17,918 bases of DNA from Candidatus Woesearchaeota archaeon (GCA_019322455.1 JAHWIT010000180.1:1-17918); one strand, 5' to 3'; counted from the stretch's first letter, positions 1 to 6,644 are shown. Numbers and translations: made by a program. The notes: generated by a model from the sequence alone, not told the origin.

Positions 1-117
1 AAATCACCTTTACATACAAAGAAACAAGTTAACGATGCCAGAGATTTAATATTAGCAACACTTCAGGCAGGTAAAATATTAGCAAAAGGATTCAAATTAA
101 AGATGATTTACAGATGA
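1..117 (+). CDS. 3' end of an unidentified protein (partial)
   Basis: The frame is open from the first base and ends at TGA 115-117, giving the last 38 residues of a protein that begins outside the window. The visible part is basic and probably helical (an ARDLILATLQAGKIL stretch, then KGFKLKMIYR). I do not recognise a family from this fragment. Its stop codon overlaps the ATG of the next gene in an ATGA arrangement, so the two are almost certainly translated from one mRNA and the next small gene may act with it. Confidence 0.6.
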   Translation, partial: KSPLHTKKQVNDARDLILATLQAGKILAKGFKLKMIYR

Positions 118-419
118 ATATAAATGTAATTTATGGGGATGAAGCAATTAGTGAAGATTTTTTAACAGAACTAAGACAGAGAGGATACTCTATCAAGAAT
201 CTCTTTGACAATGATGCTGATTCTGCAGCAGAAACATTCATTGATATTGCAGTGCAAATGGATTATTTGATGGAAGATGGCTATTATAAAAATTTAGGAA
301 AATTATGTTTAGATTTATCAAAAGATCATCCTGAATTTTATGAGAGATTAGTTGAAAAAATTAGAAAACTAGATAGAGAAATACCATCAAGAGCAGCTCT
401 TCTTTTATATGGGCTTTGA
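114..419 (+). CDS. Small acidic hypothetical protein
   Basis: This 101-residue protein is not recognised. It is soluble, with no signal peptide or membrane segment, rich in Asp/Glu, and mostly helical in appearance. The N-terminus (NINVIYGDEAISEDFLTEL) could be a strand followed by a helix. The ATG overlaps the stop of the upstream gene by 2 nt and its own TGA abuts the next start, so it is the middle member of a translationally coupled trio. There is no separate promoter or clear Shine-Dalgarno site. Small coupled genes of this kind often encode complex subunits or two-part modules, but nothing in the sequence says which. Confidence 0.6.
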   Translation: MNINVIYGDEAISEDFLTELRQRGYSIKNLFDNDADSAAETFIDIAVQMDYLMEDGYYKNLGKLCLDLSKDHPEFYERLVEKIRKLDREIPSRAALLLYGL

Positions 420-421
420 AA

Positions 422-826
422 ATGGAAATAAAACCAATTAATAAATTAAGTGAAGAATTATTAAAAGAATTTGGAGACAGAAAAAAAGAAGGAAGATTAG
501 ATTTAGTTTATGATATTGATTCTGAAAAATATTTTCCTGTTCCAAGAAATATAGAACATGCAGATTTTATGCCCCAAATACAAGCAAATCCTAAAGCGCT
601 AATACCTGTTCAGATTCGTATGTACAGAGAAAAAGGGAAAAAAATAATTACAGACTTATTAGTTGGCGCAAGCAGCTATGAAGCAGAGTATGGAATTAGA
701 CATCCACAAGCCTATCTTAAAAAAGCATACGACCAAGCACTAATATTTCTAAACAATCATAATGATTTTGAGATTTCTCATAAAGCAAGATTAGAGATTA
801 TGCAAAAATTTGTTGAGAGAAATTAA
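422..826 (+). CDS. Small hypothetical protein, last gene of the trio
   Basis: The protein has about 134 residues from ATG 422. A TTG at 416 in the same frame would overlap the preceding TGA and is an alternative start. It has no recognised family, signal peptide or membrane segment. A central region with alternating hydrophobic residues (IPVQIRMYREKGKKIITDLLVGA) looks like paired beta strands, followed by a helical C-terminus (AYLKKAYDQALIFLNNH). It follows the 101-aa gene by 2 nt. Its TAA overlaps the TAA of the opposite-strand methyltransferase (823-826, TTAA on both strands), so the two units converge with no spacer. Confidence 0.6.
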   Translation: MEIKPINKLSEELLKEFGDRKKEGRLDLVYDIDSEKYFPVPRNIEHADFMPQIQANPKALIPVQIRMYREKGKKIITDLLVGASSYEAEYGIRHPQAYLKKAYDQALIFLNNHNDFEISHKARLEIMQKFVERN

Positions 827-1374
827 ACACTATATTCTATTATCGAAATCTGCTCAAACCAATAAGTTTTCCCTTTCTTAAGAATCTTTGGCAAAAAAAT
901 ATTATTATAAACAAACAATTTAGATTTTGATTTCATCTCTTTCAGTAATTTATTTTCAAGCTTATATTCAAAATTCTTGTCAGGATTAATAAAAATAACA
1001 TCATACCTAGATAAATCCTGTTTTAGAAAATCTCCTTGTATAAAATCTGCACTAAGTTCTAATTCATCTCTTATTTTAATTGACGCATCAATTAAATCCT
1101 TGTCAAACTCTATTCCAGTTGCTTTGACACCAAACAAAGAAGCAATTAAAACAACCTTGCCGTCTCCAGAACCAAGATCAATAAATGTTTTACTCTTTCC
1201 AAGATTAATCTTATTAAAAAACTCAAATACATGATCAGTCATAGCTGCTCCCCATATCCCTTTCTCAGTATCACCCATTGGAATCTTTCCTTTAGCATAA
1301 AACAAAGAATAAAACTCTTCATATTTTTGCTTTAACAATTCAAACTTCTTCACTCTAGAGGCATTTGACTCCAT
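823..1374 (-). CDS. Class I SAM-dependent methyltransferase, FAM173/ATPSCKMT-like
   Basis: This 183-residue protein carries a Rossmann-type methyltransferase domain. Motif I is DLGSGDG (about residues 66-72), the acidic end of strand 2 lies in GIEFDKDLI (about 88-95), and a motif II-like GDF (114-116) comes before DVIFINPD (125-132). Spacing and wording (IDLGSGDGKVV, then helix, GxEFDxxL, KLExKLLKEM, then a basic FLPKILKKGKTYWFE end) resemble the small FAM173-type protein-lysine methyltransferases. It lacks the NPPY motif of N6-adenine or glutamine methyltransferases. The substrate cannot be read from the sequence. The start ATG lies inside the end of a short upstream ORF (1350-1487), suggesting coupled translation. 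The TIM-barrel gene upstream is 117 nt away on the same strand. Confidence 0.75.
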   Translation of the reverse strand: MESNASRVKKFELLKQKYEEFYSLFYAKGKIPMGDTEKGIWGAAMTDHVFEFFNKINLGKSKTFIDLGSGDGKVVLIASLFGVKATGIEFDKDLIDASIKIRDELELSADFIQGDFLKQDLSRYDVIFINPDKNFEYKLENKLLKEMKSKSKLFVYNNIFLPKILKKGKTYWFEQISIIEYSV

Positions 1375-1487
1375 GAATAATCATCTTTTAACCCAGTTTT
1401 ATAATAAGAAGAAATAGAATACTGATAAGAACTATACATTATCTCAGGCCAGCACAATTTAATATAATTTTCTACCATTTTAATCAT
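1350..1487 (-). CDS. Possible 45-aa small protein echoing the tail of the upstream gene
   Basis: A short frame starts at ATG 1487, 4 nt after the TAA of the 708-aa TIM-barrel gene, and ends at TGA 1350-1352, overlapping the methyltransferase start by 25 nt. Its product ends in DDYSWSQMPLE, while the upstream protein ends in QDWTLWSQVPME. Further up, both share the order W..I.YS, then YY, then the WSQ.P.E ending. This resemblance argues that the frame is, or was, coding. It may be a detached copy of the upstream protein's C-terminal tail or a genuine small protein. Against it: it is very short, has no clear Shine-Dalgarno site, and overlaps the next gene. Confidence 0.35.
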   Translation of the reverse strand: MIKMVENYIKLCWPEIMYSSYQYSISSYYKTGLKDDYSWSQMPLE

Positions 1488-1491
1488 CAAA

Positions 1492-3618
1492 TTACTCCAT
1501 AGGAACTTGCGACCATAATGTCCAATCCTGTGAAGGAGCATAAGGCCCAAATATATAATAAGGAGCTCTTGCCTGCCCAAAATAACTGTATTGAATATTT
1601 GTCCATGAATCTTTAGTCCAGCCAGCTTCTCTGCCAACAGGACCATGAGCACCATAAACAGGACTTCCAAATAATCTCCATGTTTTCATTAATCCATGAA
1701 AATCAGACAAATCAGTAGAAGCATCTGCACCAGGTTCAACAGTCAACGCTCCTTCATAACCGTGTTTTTTAAGTACTTTAACAATCTCCTTTACAGGAGT
1801 TGTTCCTTCTCCTGGACTCAAATGATCATCCTGATACCCAAAATTATCTGTTAAATGAACATTTCCAACCATCTTTGCTTTTGCAAGCTCTTCTGTTTTA
1901 TTTAGCATCCATTTTTGAAATTCCTTGTCATTCTGCTCCATTGATTTTGAAGGATCATTCTGCCAATACTTTCTCCACATATTAAAATGGCCTGTATCTA
2001 ATGTTGCCTTCAAATGTGTTTCAGCTTTTTTTCTTGCTTCTGCTTCTGAAAATCCTCTTTCTTTAACAAGTCTTTCTGTCATTCTTTTTCTGCTATTTTC
2101 AATCAAGCTCTTTAATTCATCTGGATGCGCGCCATAACTTTCAGGAAAAATATTTTCCATAGTTATTATAAGAGGTTTTCCTAAATGCTTGCCTTTTGTC
2201 TGATCTAAAGCATGCAATCCAGCTTCTGCATAAGAATCATAAGATTCTTTCAAAGCATATTTTCTTGCACTCATTACATGTTCTTGAGTTTCTCTTGAAT
2301 CCTCTGCTTGCTGCTGCTGGGAAACAGATGCTTGATGTTCAAATTCCATTGTTCTCTCTGATCTTGTTATTGCTTCCTGAATTACTTCTGAAGGAAGCTT
2401 GTATTCAGGGGGAAGTATTCCAATTTCCTGTCCAGCTCTCTGTCTTAATTTCCACATCTCTTCTTTAGGAGTTGATTCTTCAAGTTTTTTATAAAAATTC
2501 AAAGCCTTTCTTAATTTAGATAAATCCTTTTTTGCTCTTTCAAATCCCTGAGCATAATAACCAGCCCAACCTCTACTATGGCCTTCATTTGTCTCTAATG
2601 TAGCTCTTAAAAATGCTTCTTCTGGAAGCACAACATCATCTGGATTCTTTAATTTAAATTCCTGTAAATCCATGCTTCTTTTCTCTGCTTCTATTTTATT
2701 TCTTTCATCAGCTTCTTTTACAAAATCATCCCAAGTATTATATTTAACCTTAAATCTTCCAGTAGAAGGATCATATACAGGAACTCTATCTTTGATATCT
2801 ACCTTATTTCCTTCATAATCTACATAATCTCCTGGATTAACAGTCTTGCCTCTTGAATCTGTATAACCTTCACCTTTATGTTCTTCCCAAAATTCTTTAT
2901 TATCTTCTTCATATCTATTCCAAACAGCTCTTGCAACCTTTTGGTTTTTCCTAACTTGAGTCATTACTTGTCCTGTTCTAGAATCAACCACTCTAATAAT
3001 TGCTCTCTCTGGTTCTTCTCCATGATGCATAAATCTATAACCTTTAGGAGCACTAGGATCTTTAGCCCATGGTTCCTCTGAAATAGGCCTTTGAAACTCT
3101 CCTGTATGAACAACAACAGATCCTCCTTGAGCAGTATCTGCTGCAAATTCCACAGCTCTTTTTATTTCATCAACAGCTAACTTCTTCTGTTCCTTTGAAA
3201 AATTTCCCTGCTGGTCTATTCCAGCAAGACCCATTATACCATAACTTGAGTGTGTAGTGAATTTAACCTCAGCTATTTCAGCTAATTCCCTTAAAGCCTG
3301 TCTTTGGTCTTTTCCAAACATTCCTGGAGTCTGCGCCTGCCTTTGTCCTCTAACAGCTCCTGGAAAACCTATCTCAACAGCTCCAGCTCCAGCTCTTAGC
3401 TTAGCAGCAACTCCCTGAACATTTGCAGCAGCTATTCCCATTGGAACAGACTGCCCAATATCCTGAACTCCAATTCCAACATCATTTGTAGAAGTATCAT
3501 CTACAGAAGGCTTTCCATATTGCCTATCCATTGGTGTTACATACGAACTAAATTCAACCATTTTCCATCTTTTTTGAGTTAGTTGTGATAAAACAACATC
3601 TTTGTCGGGGTGGGACAC
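1492..3618 (-). CDS. Very large endonuclease IV/xylose-isomerase-like TIM-barrel protein
   Basis: The 708-residue protein belongs to the AP endonuclease family 2 / xylose-isomerase-like TIM-barrel superfamily, whose members are usually near 280 residues. All nine positions that bind the three-metal centre in endonuclease IV appear in order: H123 (TTHSSYG), H171 (VVVHTGEF), E488 (ITMEN), D541 and H544 (LDTGHFN), H588 (VHLTDN), D597 and H599 (QDDH), E628 (TVEPG). About 310 residues rich in charge and coiled coil separate H171 from E488, forming a large insertion in the barrel. The C-terminus is aromatic and ends WSQVPME. The role could be DNA repair or sugar isomerisation/epimerisation; the ligand set favours metal-dependent catalysis. 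The first 19 codons lie in a repeat shared with another gap, so the true start is probably ATG 3561 (MVEFSS). Confidence 0.75.
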   Translation of the reverse strand: MSHPDKDVVLSQLTQKRWKMVEFSSYVTPMDRQYGKPSVDDTSTNDVGIGVQDIGQSVPMGIAAANVQGVAAKLRAGAGAVEIGFPGAVRGQRQAQTPGMFGKDQRQALRELAEIAEVKFTTHSSYGIMGLAGIDQQGNFSKEQKKLAVDEIKRAVEFAADTAQGGSVVVHTGEFQRPISEEPWAKDPSAPKGYRFMHHGEEPERAIIRVVDSRTGQVMTQVRKNQKVARAVWNRYEEDNKEFWEEHKGEGYTDSRGKTVNPGDYVDYEGNKVDIKDRVPVYDPSTGRFKVKYNTWDDFVKEADERNKIEAEKRSMDLQEFKLKNPDDVVLPEEAFLRATLETNEGHSRGWAGYYAQGFERAKKDLSKLRKALNFYKKLEESTPKEEMWKLRQRAGQEIGILPPEYKLPSEVIQEAITRSERTMEFEHQASVSQQQQAEDSRETQEHVMSARKYALKESYDSYAEAGLHALDQTKGKHLGKPLIITMENIFPESYGAHPDELKSLIENSRKRMTERLVKERGFSEAEARKKAETHLKATLDTGHFNMWRKYWQNDPSKSMEQNDKEFQKWMLNKTEELAKAKMVGNVHLTDNFGYQDDHLSPGEGTTPVKEIVKVLKKHGYEGALTVEPGADASTDLSDFHGLMKTWRLFGSPVYGAHGPVGREAGWTKDSWTNIQYSYFGQARAPYYIFGPYAPSQDWTLWSQVPME

Positions 3619-3644
3619 GCGGTCTGCAGCGGTAGTGGGGAGGA
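3601..3644. repeat. GC-rich 44-bp block, copy 1
   Basis: This block matches 4419-4462 at 40 of 44 positions (differences at block positions 11, 21, 24 and 35). It is about two-thirds G+C in a genome near one-third. It sits between the 207-aa gene and the TIM-barrel gene, just downstream (minus strand) of the hairpin at 3650-3668. The flanking AT-rich sequence 3579-3600 also resembles sequence beside copy 2 (TTAGTTGTGATA, then CAACATC). Confidence 0.85.
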
Positions 3645-3649
3645 CCCCG

Positions 3650-3668
3650 AATTCGCCGAAGGCGAATT
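3650..3668 (-). terminator. Perfect hairpin over the stop codon of the 207-aa gene
   Basis: The 8-bp stem AATTCGCC/GGCGAATT with a 3-nt loop (TTC on the minus strand) includes two bases of the TAA stop codon at 3667-3669. No U-tract follows, so it is not a classical intrinsic terminator. It may act as an mRNA end-stabiliser or processing site, or be part of a repeat unit together with the adjacent 44-bp block. Confidence 0.6.
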
Positions 3669-4290
3669 ATCTCCCATAAGATTCCTGTAGCCAGCTTCTC
3701 ATCTTTTCAGTTAATACCATTTCTCTTGCAGTTTCTTGTGTTACTTCTTTATATTTGCCAGCTTCTATATCCTCTAGTTTTCTCCTGTTTGCATACCCTA
3801 TATTATTAAGTTCATTCATCTGCTCTGGAGTAACCTCTCCAGATGCTTTGACTCGCTGATAAATATCCTTTACCTTGTTATATATATCTTCTACTGGTTT
3901 TTGGCTTAATTGATCCAAATATTGAGCCTGATTAGCAGCTTCTTCCTGGCTAAGCTTTGGAGCTTCTTCAGCTATTCTTTCAAGCTCTGCTTTTTCCTGA
4001 ATCTTTGCTTCTTCAGCTTCTTCTTTTGGCCTTTCTGTTACAAATCTTTTAGCCCTAAACAATTCCTTTTCTTCTGGACTGAATAAAGCACCTATATCAA
4101 CTGCCTTTAATTGTGGAATTGGAATCTTTTTTAACTCTTCCTGCCTTCCTATCTCTTCTTCTGTTTCCTGCAATAATTTTTGAGCTTGTTCTATCTCTTC
4201 TTTGTCTTTTTTCTGCAGTTCTTTGAGTTTTTCCGCTCTTTCTTTTGGTGAAAGCTTTTTCAGTTCTTTTAAAATATCTTCTTCTGCCAT
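3667..4290 (-). CDS. Charged coiled-coil hypothetical protein
   Basis: The 207-residue protein is dominated by Glu, Lys and Gln. Residues 1-55 form a strong predicted coiled coil (LKELKKLSPKERAEKL, then KEEIEQAQKLL). A short non-charged segment follows (IPIPQLKAVDIGALFSPEE, about 57-75), then further helices to the end (MVLTEKMRSWLQESYGR). There is no membrane segment or enzyme motif. A TATA box at 4313-4320 lies about 26 nt before the ATG, so its mRNA is probably leaderless. It sits between the 466-aa protein and the TIM-barrel gene on the same strand, and both surrounding gaps carry the 44-bp block. A scaffold or adaptor role for the neighbouring proteins is a guess. Confidence 0.65.
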   Translation of the reverse strand: MAEEDILKELKKLSPKERAEKLKELQKKDKEEIEQAQKLLQETEEEIGRQEELKKIPIPQLKAVDIGALFSPEEKELFRAKRFVTERPKEEAEEAKIQEKAELERIAEEAPKLSQEEAANQAQYLDQLSQKPVEDIYNKVKDIYQRVKASGEVTPEQMNELNNIGYANRRKLEDIEAGKYKEVTQETAREMVLTEKMRSWLQESYGR

Positions 4291-4312
4291 AACTTGTTAT
4301 AATTTAAGCTTG

Positions 4313-4320
4313 TATATAAA
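4313..4320 (-). promoter_or_regulatory. TATA box of the 207-aa gene (leaderless)
   Basis: The minus strand reads TTTATATA, centred about 26 nt upstream of ATG 4290. This is the archaeal TATA-to-start-site distance, so transcription should begin at or next to the start codon. It shows that this gene has its own promoter downstream of the hairpin and repeat that follow the 466-aa gene. Confidence 0.6.
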
Positions 4321-4353
4321 CCTTCGTCAAAATTTATCACGATAAACATAATT

Positions 4354-4418
4354 TTAATTGTGATACAACATCTTTTGTTTGGGTGAACATCAATTTTAGT
4401 TGTGCGAAAATAATATTA
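4354..4418. repeat. Degenerate AT-rich tandem companion of the 44-bp block
   Basis: Two diverged units lie side by side. The first (from 4354) is TTAATTGTGATACAACATC followed by TTTTGTTTGGGTG. The second (from 4396) is TTAGTTGTG, then AAATAATATTATTT (a 14-bp perfect palindrome), leading into TTTGTCGGGG. The sequence next to copy 1 (3579-3610) reads TTAGTTGTGATAAAACAACATC, then TTTGTCGGGG, matching a mix of the two. So the repeated unit is longer than the 44-bp core, and a third, decayed copy of its edge is present here. Confidence 0.55.
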
Positions 4419-4462
4419 TTTGTCGGGGCGGGACACGCCGTTTGCAGCGGTAATGGGGAGGA
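4419..4462. repeat. GC-rich 44-bp block, copy 2
   Basis: This is the second copy of the block at 3601-3644 (40/44 identical). It lies 1 nt from a perfect 11-bp hairpin that covers the stop codon of the 466-aa gene. Short complementary parts (GGCG/CGCC around 4427-4439, CCG/CGG around 4438-4450) suggest it could fold as RNA, but copy 1 does not preserve all of these pairs. Confidence 0.85.
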
Positions 4463-4463
4463 T

Positions 4464-4489
4464 GTAAATTTTGCGCCAGCAAAATTTAC
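4464..4489 (-). terminator. Perfect 11-bp hairpin over the stop codon of the 466-aa gene
   Basis: The arms GTAAATTTTGC and GCAAAATTTAC pair perfectly around a 4-nt loop. The TAA stop (4486-4488) lies inside the stem. This mirrors the hairpin at the end of the 207-aa gene, and both are followed by the 44-bp block. There is no U-tract beyond the stem, so a simple intrinsic terminator is not certain. Confidence 0.6.
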
Positions 4490-5886
4490 CACATAATCAT
4501 ATTATGCGCTTTTTTATAATTCTTAAAAGTATAAAATAAACATATCTTAAGTTCCTTTTTTGCAGCACTCTTTTCTTTTTTTATTGTTAATGCAGGTGTT
4601 TTTTCTGGTTTTTTCTTTGCAGCTTCTGGTTTAGGAGGACCTACAAACTCTGCTCTAAATCTTTTCAAAAATCCTGGTGCTTTTTCAGGTTTCTTTTCTT
4701 CCTTTTTTATCTCCTCACCTGCTTGCTCTAAATATTTCTCAAGTTCTCCTCCTAAAGCATCCATTGCAGCTCTTACTGAATCTGAAACCGATTTCAATAA
4801 TTCCATATCCTGATCCTCTTTCATTTTAACATAAGAATCAATTTGTTTTTTATTCCAAATATATCCTCTTATATTCCATTCTAATCTACCAACATGAATT
4901 GGACCTCTTTGATAACCTTCTTGCTGATAAGACATACTTGGTCTTGTTCTAAAATCAAAATTAGAAAGTATACAAGAATACATATGCTTATTTTGTTTAT
5001 GTGTCCTTTCATCCAATGGAAGCTTTGTTGCTAAGAATTCTATCTCAATCATACTTCCTTCAAAAGCAGTTATTAAATCAGGAGTTAGTGTTTTTTCTTC
5101 ATCTAATGATAATCTTCTTATATGTCTTATATACGGTCTAACCCAAGTCATATACATCTTAATAATATCATAATGCTGTCTTAAATATTTTAAAGTAAAT
5201 GTTCTTCTTGTTTTTAATTCATCATAAGTTCTTTCTTTCCAAACTAAGAATGTTTTTAATTTTCTTTTCAAAGCATTTCTTACTAGTTTATTAAATCCAG
5301 CCCTCTTTGTATCAACAAAATCATCTACATCCTCTTCTTTTTTAGGATGCGTACTAAAGAACAAATCAGGCAAAGAAGTAAATTGAACTTCCCTAGCCAT
5401 TCCAAATACAGAAGCAGGATTCTTAGCCCCGCCTTCAACCATATCAATCCATATTCCTTTTAAGGTTATCTCTGCACTTTCAACCCCCATAAAACTTTCA
5501 TTATAATAAACCATTCTTTCGTCAATAATCCTTAATTCTCTTACTAATTGGAATAATTCCTTAACCATCTTTCCAATTGTTGCTAAAAACTGGCTAACCT
5601 TATCCTGCTGCAACCCTATTCTTTGTTGAGAAACACCAAAAAAAGCAGAATTCTCAGCAGCTGCAAAAACATCCTCTGTTTTATAAACCTTAGAAAAACC
5701 CAAATCCTGTCTGATATAATCTAGAGTCCAGTAATAAGACTCCTCCATTGACATATTAAATATCTCCCAAATTATCCTAAATCTCTTAATAGGATTAGGA
5801 AATGAAGTCTTAACAAATTGATTCTTTGCCTCTTCCCACACCTCCTGTTCAAATCCGTATTTTTTTAATATTTCTTCATCAGACAT
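4486..5886 (-). CDS. 466-aa helical protein of unknown function
   Basis: I do not recognise this family. The N-terminal 330 residues look like a folded, mostly helical soluble domain rich in Tyr, Trp and Arg (for example YDIIKMYMTWVRPYIRHIRR near 240-260). It continues with SYQQEGYQRGPIHVGRLEWNI. Residues from about 370 are a Lys/Glu/Pro/Ala-rich linker. The last 20 or so residues switch abruptly to an aromatic, cysteine-containing end (LFYTFKNYKKAHNMIMW) that runs into the stop-codon hairpin and looks unlike the rest. There is no signal peptide or clear membrane segment. A GAGG Shine-Dalgarno site precedes the ATG, with a TATA box about 43 nt upstream. It leads the minus-strand cluster with the coiled-coil and TIM-barrel genes. 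Confidence 0.65.
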   Translation of the reverse strand: MSDEEILKKYGFEQEVWEEAKNQFVKTSFPNPIKRFRIIWEIFNMSMEESYYWTLDYIRQDLGFSKVYKTEDVFAAAENSAFFGVSQQRIGLQQDKVSQFLATIGKMVKELFQLVRELRIIDERMVYYNESFMGVESAEITLKGIWIDMVEGGAKNPASVFGMAREVQFTSLPDLFFSTHPKKEEDVDDFVDTKRAGFNKLVRNALKRKLKTFLVWKERTYDELKTRRTFTLKYLRQHYDIIKMYMTWVRPYIRHIRRLSLDEEKTLTPDLITAFEGSMIEIEFLATKLPLDERTHKQNKHMYSCILSNFDFRTRPSMSYQQEGYQRGPIHVGRLEWNIRGYIWNKKQIDSYVKMKEDQDMELLKSVSDSVRAAMDALGGELEKYLEQAGEEIKKEEKKPEKAPGFLKRFRAEFVGPPKPEAAKKKPEKTPALTIKKEKSAAKKELKICLFYTFKNYKKAHNMIMW

Positions 5887-5887
5887 T

Positions 5888-5935
5888 TCCAGCCTCTTTT
5901 TAATAGAAAAATATGCTTTTTTCTTTATATATATT
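5888..5935 (-). promoter_or_regulatory. Promoter and RBS of the 466-aa gene
   Basis: On the minus strand an AATATATATAAAG TATA box (about 5924-5935) would place the transcript start near 5904. GAGGCTGG close to the ATG supplies a Shine-Dalgarno site. The promoter is divergent from that of rps6e, sharing the 166-nt gap. Confidence 0.55.
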
Positions 5936-5946
5936 TCGGTCTAATA

Positions 5947-6046
5947 GTAGTAATAAGGCAAATTGTAGTAATCTTTATAAATATATGTTAATTCTCTAAA
6001 TTATTCTATGCTGAGCCTAAACAAATTAATATAGAGCTCGGGAGGG
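5947..6046 (+). promoter_or_regulatory. Promoter, direct repeat and RBS of the rps6e operon
   Basis: A TATA box (CTTTATAAATATA, 5973-5985) predicts a start near 6005 and a leader of roughly 48 nt. GGGAGGG (6040-6046) is a strong Shine-Dalgarno site 6 nt before the ATG. Just upstream of the TATA box GTAGTAAT occurs twice (5947-5954 and 5965-5972), 18 bp apart, overlapping the BRE region. It could be a regulator site, or chance in AT-rich DNA. Confidence 0.55.
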
Positions 6047-6052
6047 ACTAAA

Positions 6053-6628
6053 ATGGTTGAATTTAAACTAACTATAGGTGATCCTAAAACAGGAAAATGT
6101 TATCAAAGAACTGTTAGTGAAAACGATGCAAAATCATTTATTGGTTTAAAGATAGGTAACACTATCAAAGGAGAATCAATTGATTTAACAGGATATGAAT
6201 TCCAAATCACAGGAGGCAGTGATTTTTGCGGATTTCCTATGAGAAAAGGAATAGCTGGAGCAAGAAAAAGAATATTAGTTGAAAAAGGAGTTGGATTTAG
6301 AGGAGGCAAAAAAGGAATAAGAAGAAGAAAAACTGTTTGTGGTGAAGCAATAAATGAAAAAATAAGCCAGATTAATCTAAAGATTCTAAAACATGGAAAA
6401 GCTAAACTAGAAGCTGCAGAAAAGAAAGAAGGCAAAGAAGAAAAACCTAAAAAGGCTCCAAAAGAAGAGAAAAAAGAAACTCAAAAGCCTAAAGAAAAAC
6501 CAAAAGAAGCACCAAAAAAAGAAGAGGCTCCAAAAGAAGAAGCAAAAGCTGAAGCACCTAAAGAAGCTTCACTTACCCAGACGAAGTCTGACTCTACGCA
6601 AGAAGAAAAACCTAAAGAAGAAAAATAA
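6053..6628 (+). CDS. rps6e: 30S ribosomal protein S6e with long charged tail
   Basis: This is ribosomal protein eS6 of the small subunit. Residues 1 to about 125 match the family: FKLTIGDPKTGKCYQRTV at the start, DLTGYEFQITGGSDFCGFPM in the middle, then KGVGFRGGKKGIRRRKTVCG. Archaeal S6e is normally about 125-150 residues. This one has 191 because of a C-terminal tail of roughly 65 residues built of Lys, Glu, Pro and Ala in loose repeats (PKEEKKE, KPKEAPKKEEAPKEE). Near the end the pattern breaks at SLTQTKSDSTQ, encoded by less A-rich codons that include a small palindrome (6578-6590). The gene leads an operon with eif2g, 16 nt downstream, a classic archaeal translation pair. Confidence 0.95.
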   Translation: MVEFKLTIGDPKTGKCYQRTVSENDAKSFIGLKIGNTIKGESIDLTGYEFQITGGSDFCGFPMRKGIAGARKRILVEKGVGFRGGKKGIRRRKTVCGEAINEKISQINLKILKHGKAKLEAAEKKEGKEEKPKKAPKEEKKETQKPKEKPKEAPKKEEAPKEEAKAEAPKEASLTQTKSDSTQEEKPKEEK

Positions 6629-6644
6629 AAACTCTTAAAAATAT

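Noticed and set aside
1488..1670. A longer minus-strand ORF extending the 45-codon frame upstream
   Set aside because: That part lies entirely within the TIM-barrel gene in another frame and shows no protein-like features; only the piece after the TAA was kept.
4455..4470. Plus-strand Shine-Dalgarno and start (GGGGAGGATG) in the 44-bp block
   Set aside because: The ATG opens no meaningful ORF, copy 1 lacks the ATG, and the surrounding genes run on the other strand.
3601..4489. Integron attC sites between cassette genes
   Set aside because: The position after stop codons fits, but I see no RYYYAAC/GTTRRRY core sites and no integrase in the window. The looser cassette idea is kept as a finding.
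6103..6435. Minus-strand ORF opposite rps6e
   Set aside because: Its product is a Phe/Pro/Ser-rich antisense image of the Lys/Glu-rich rps6e frame. The same reasoning removes the antisense ORFs within eif2g, the AbrB-PhoU gene and the GGR genes.
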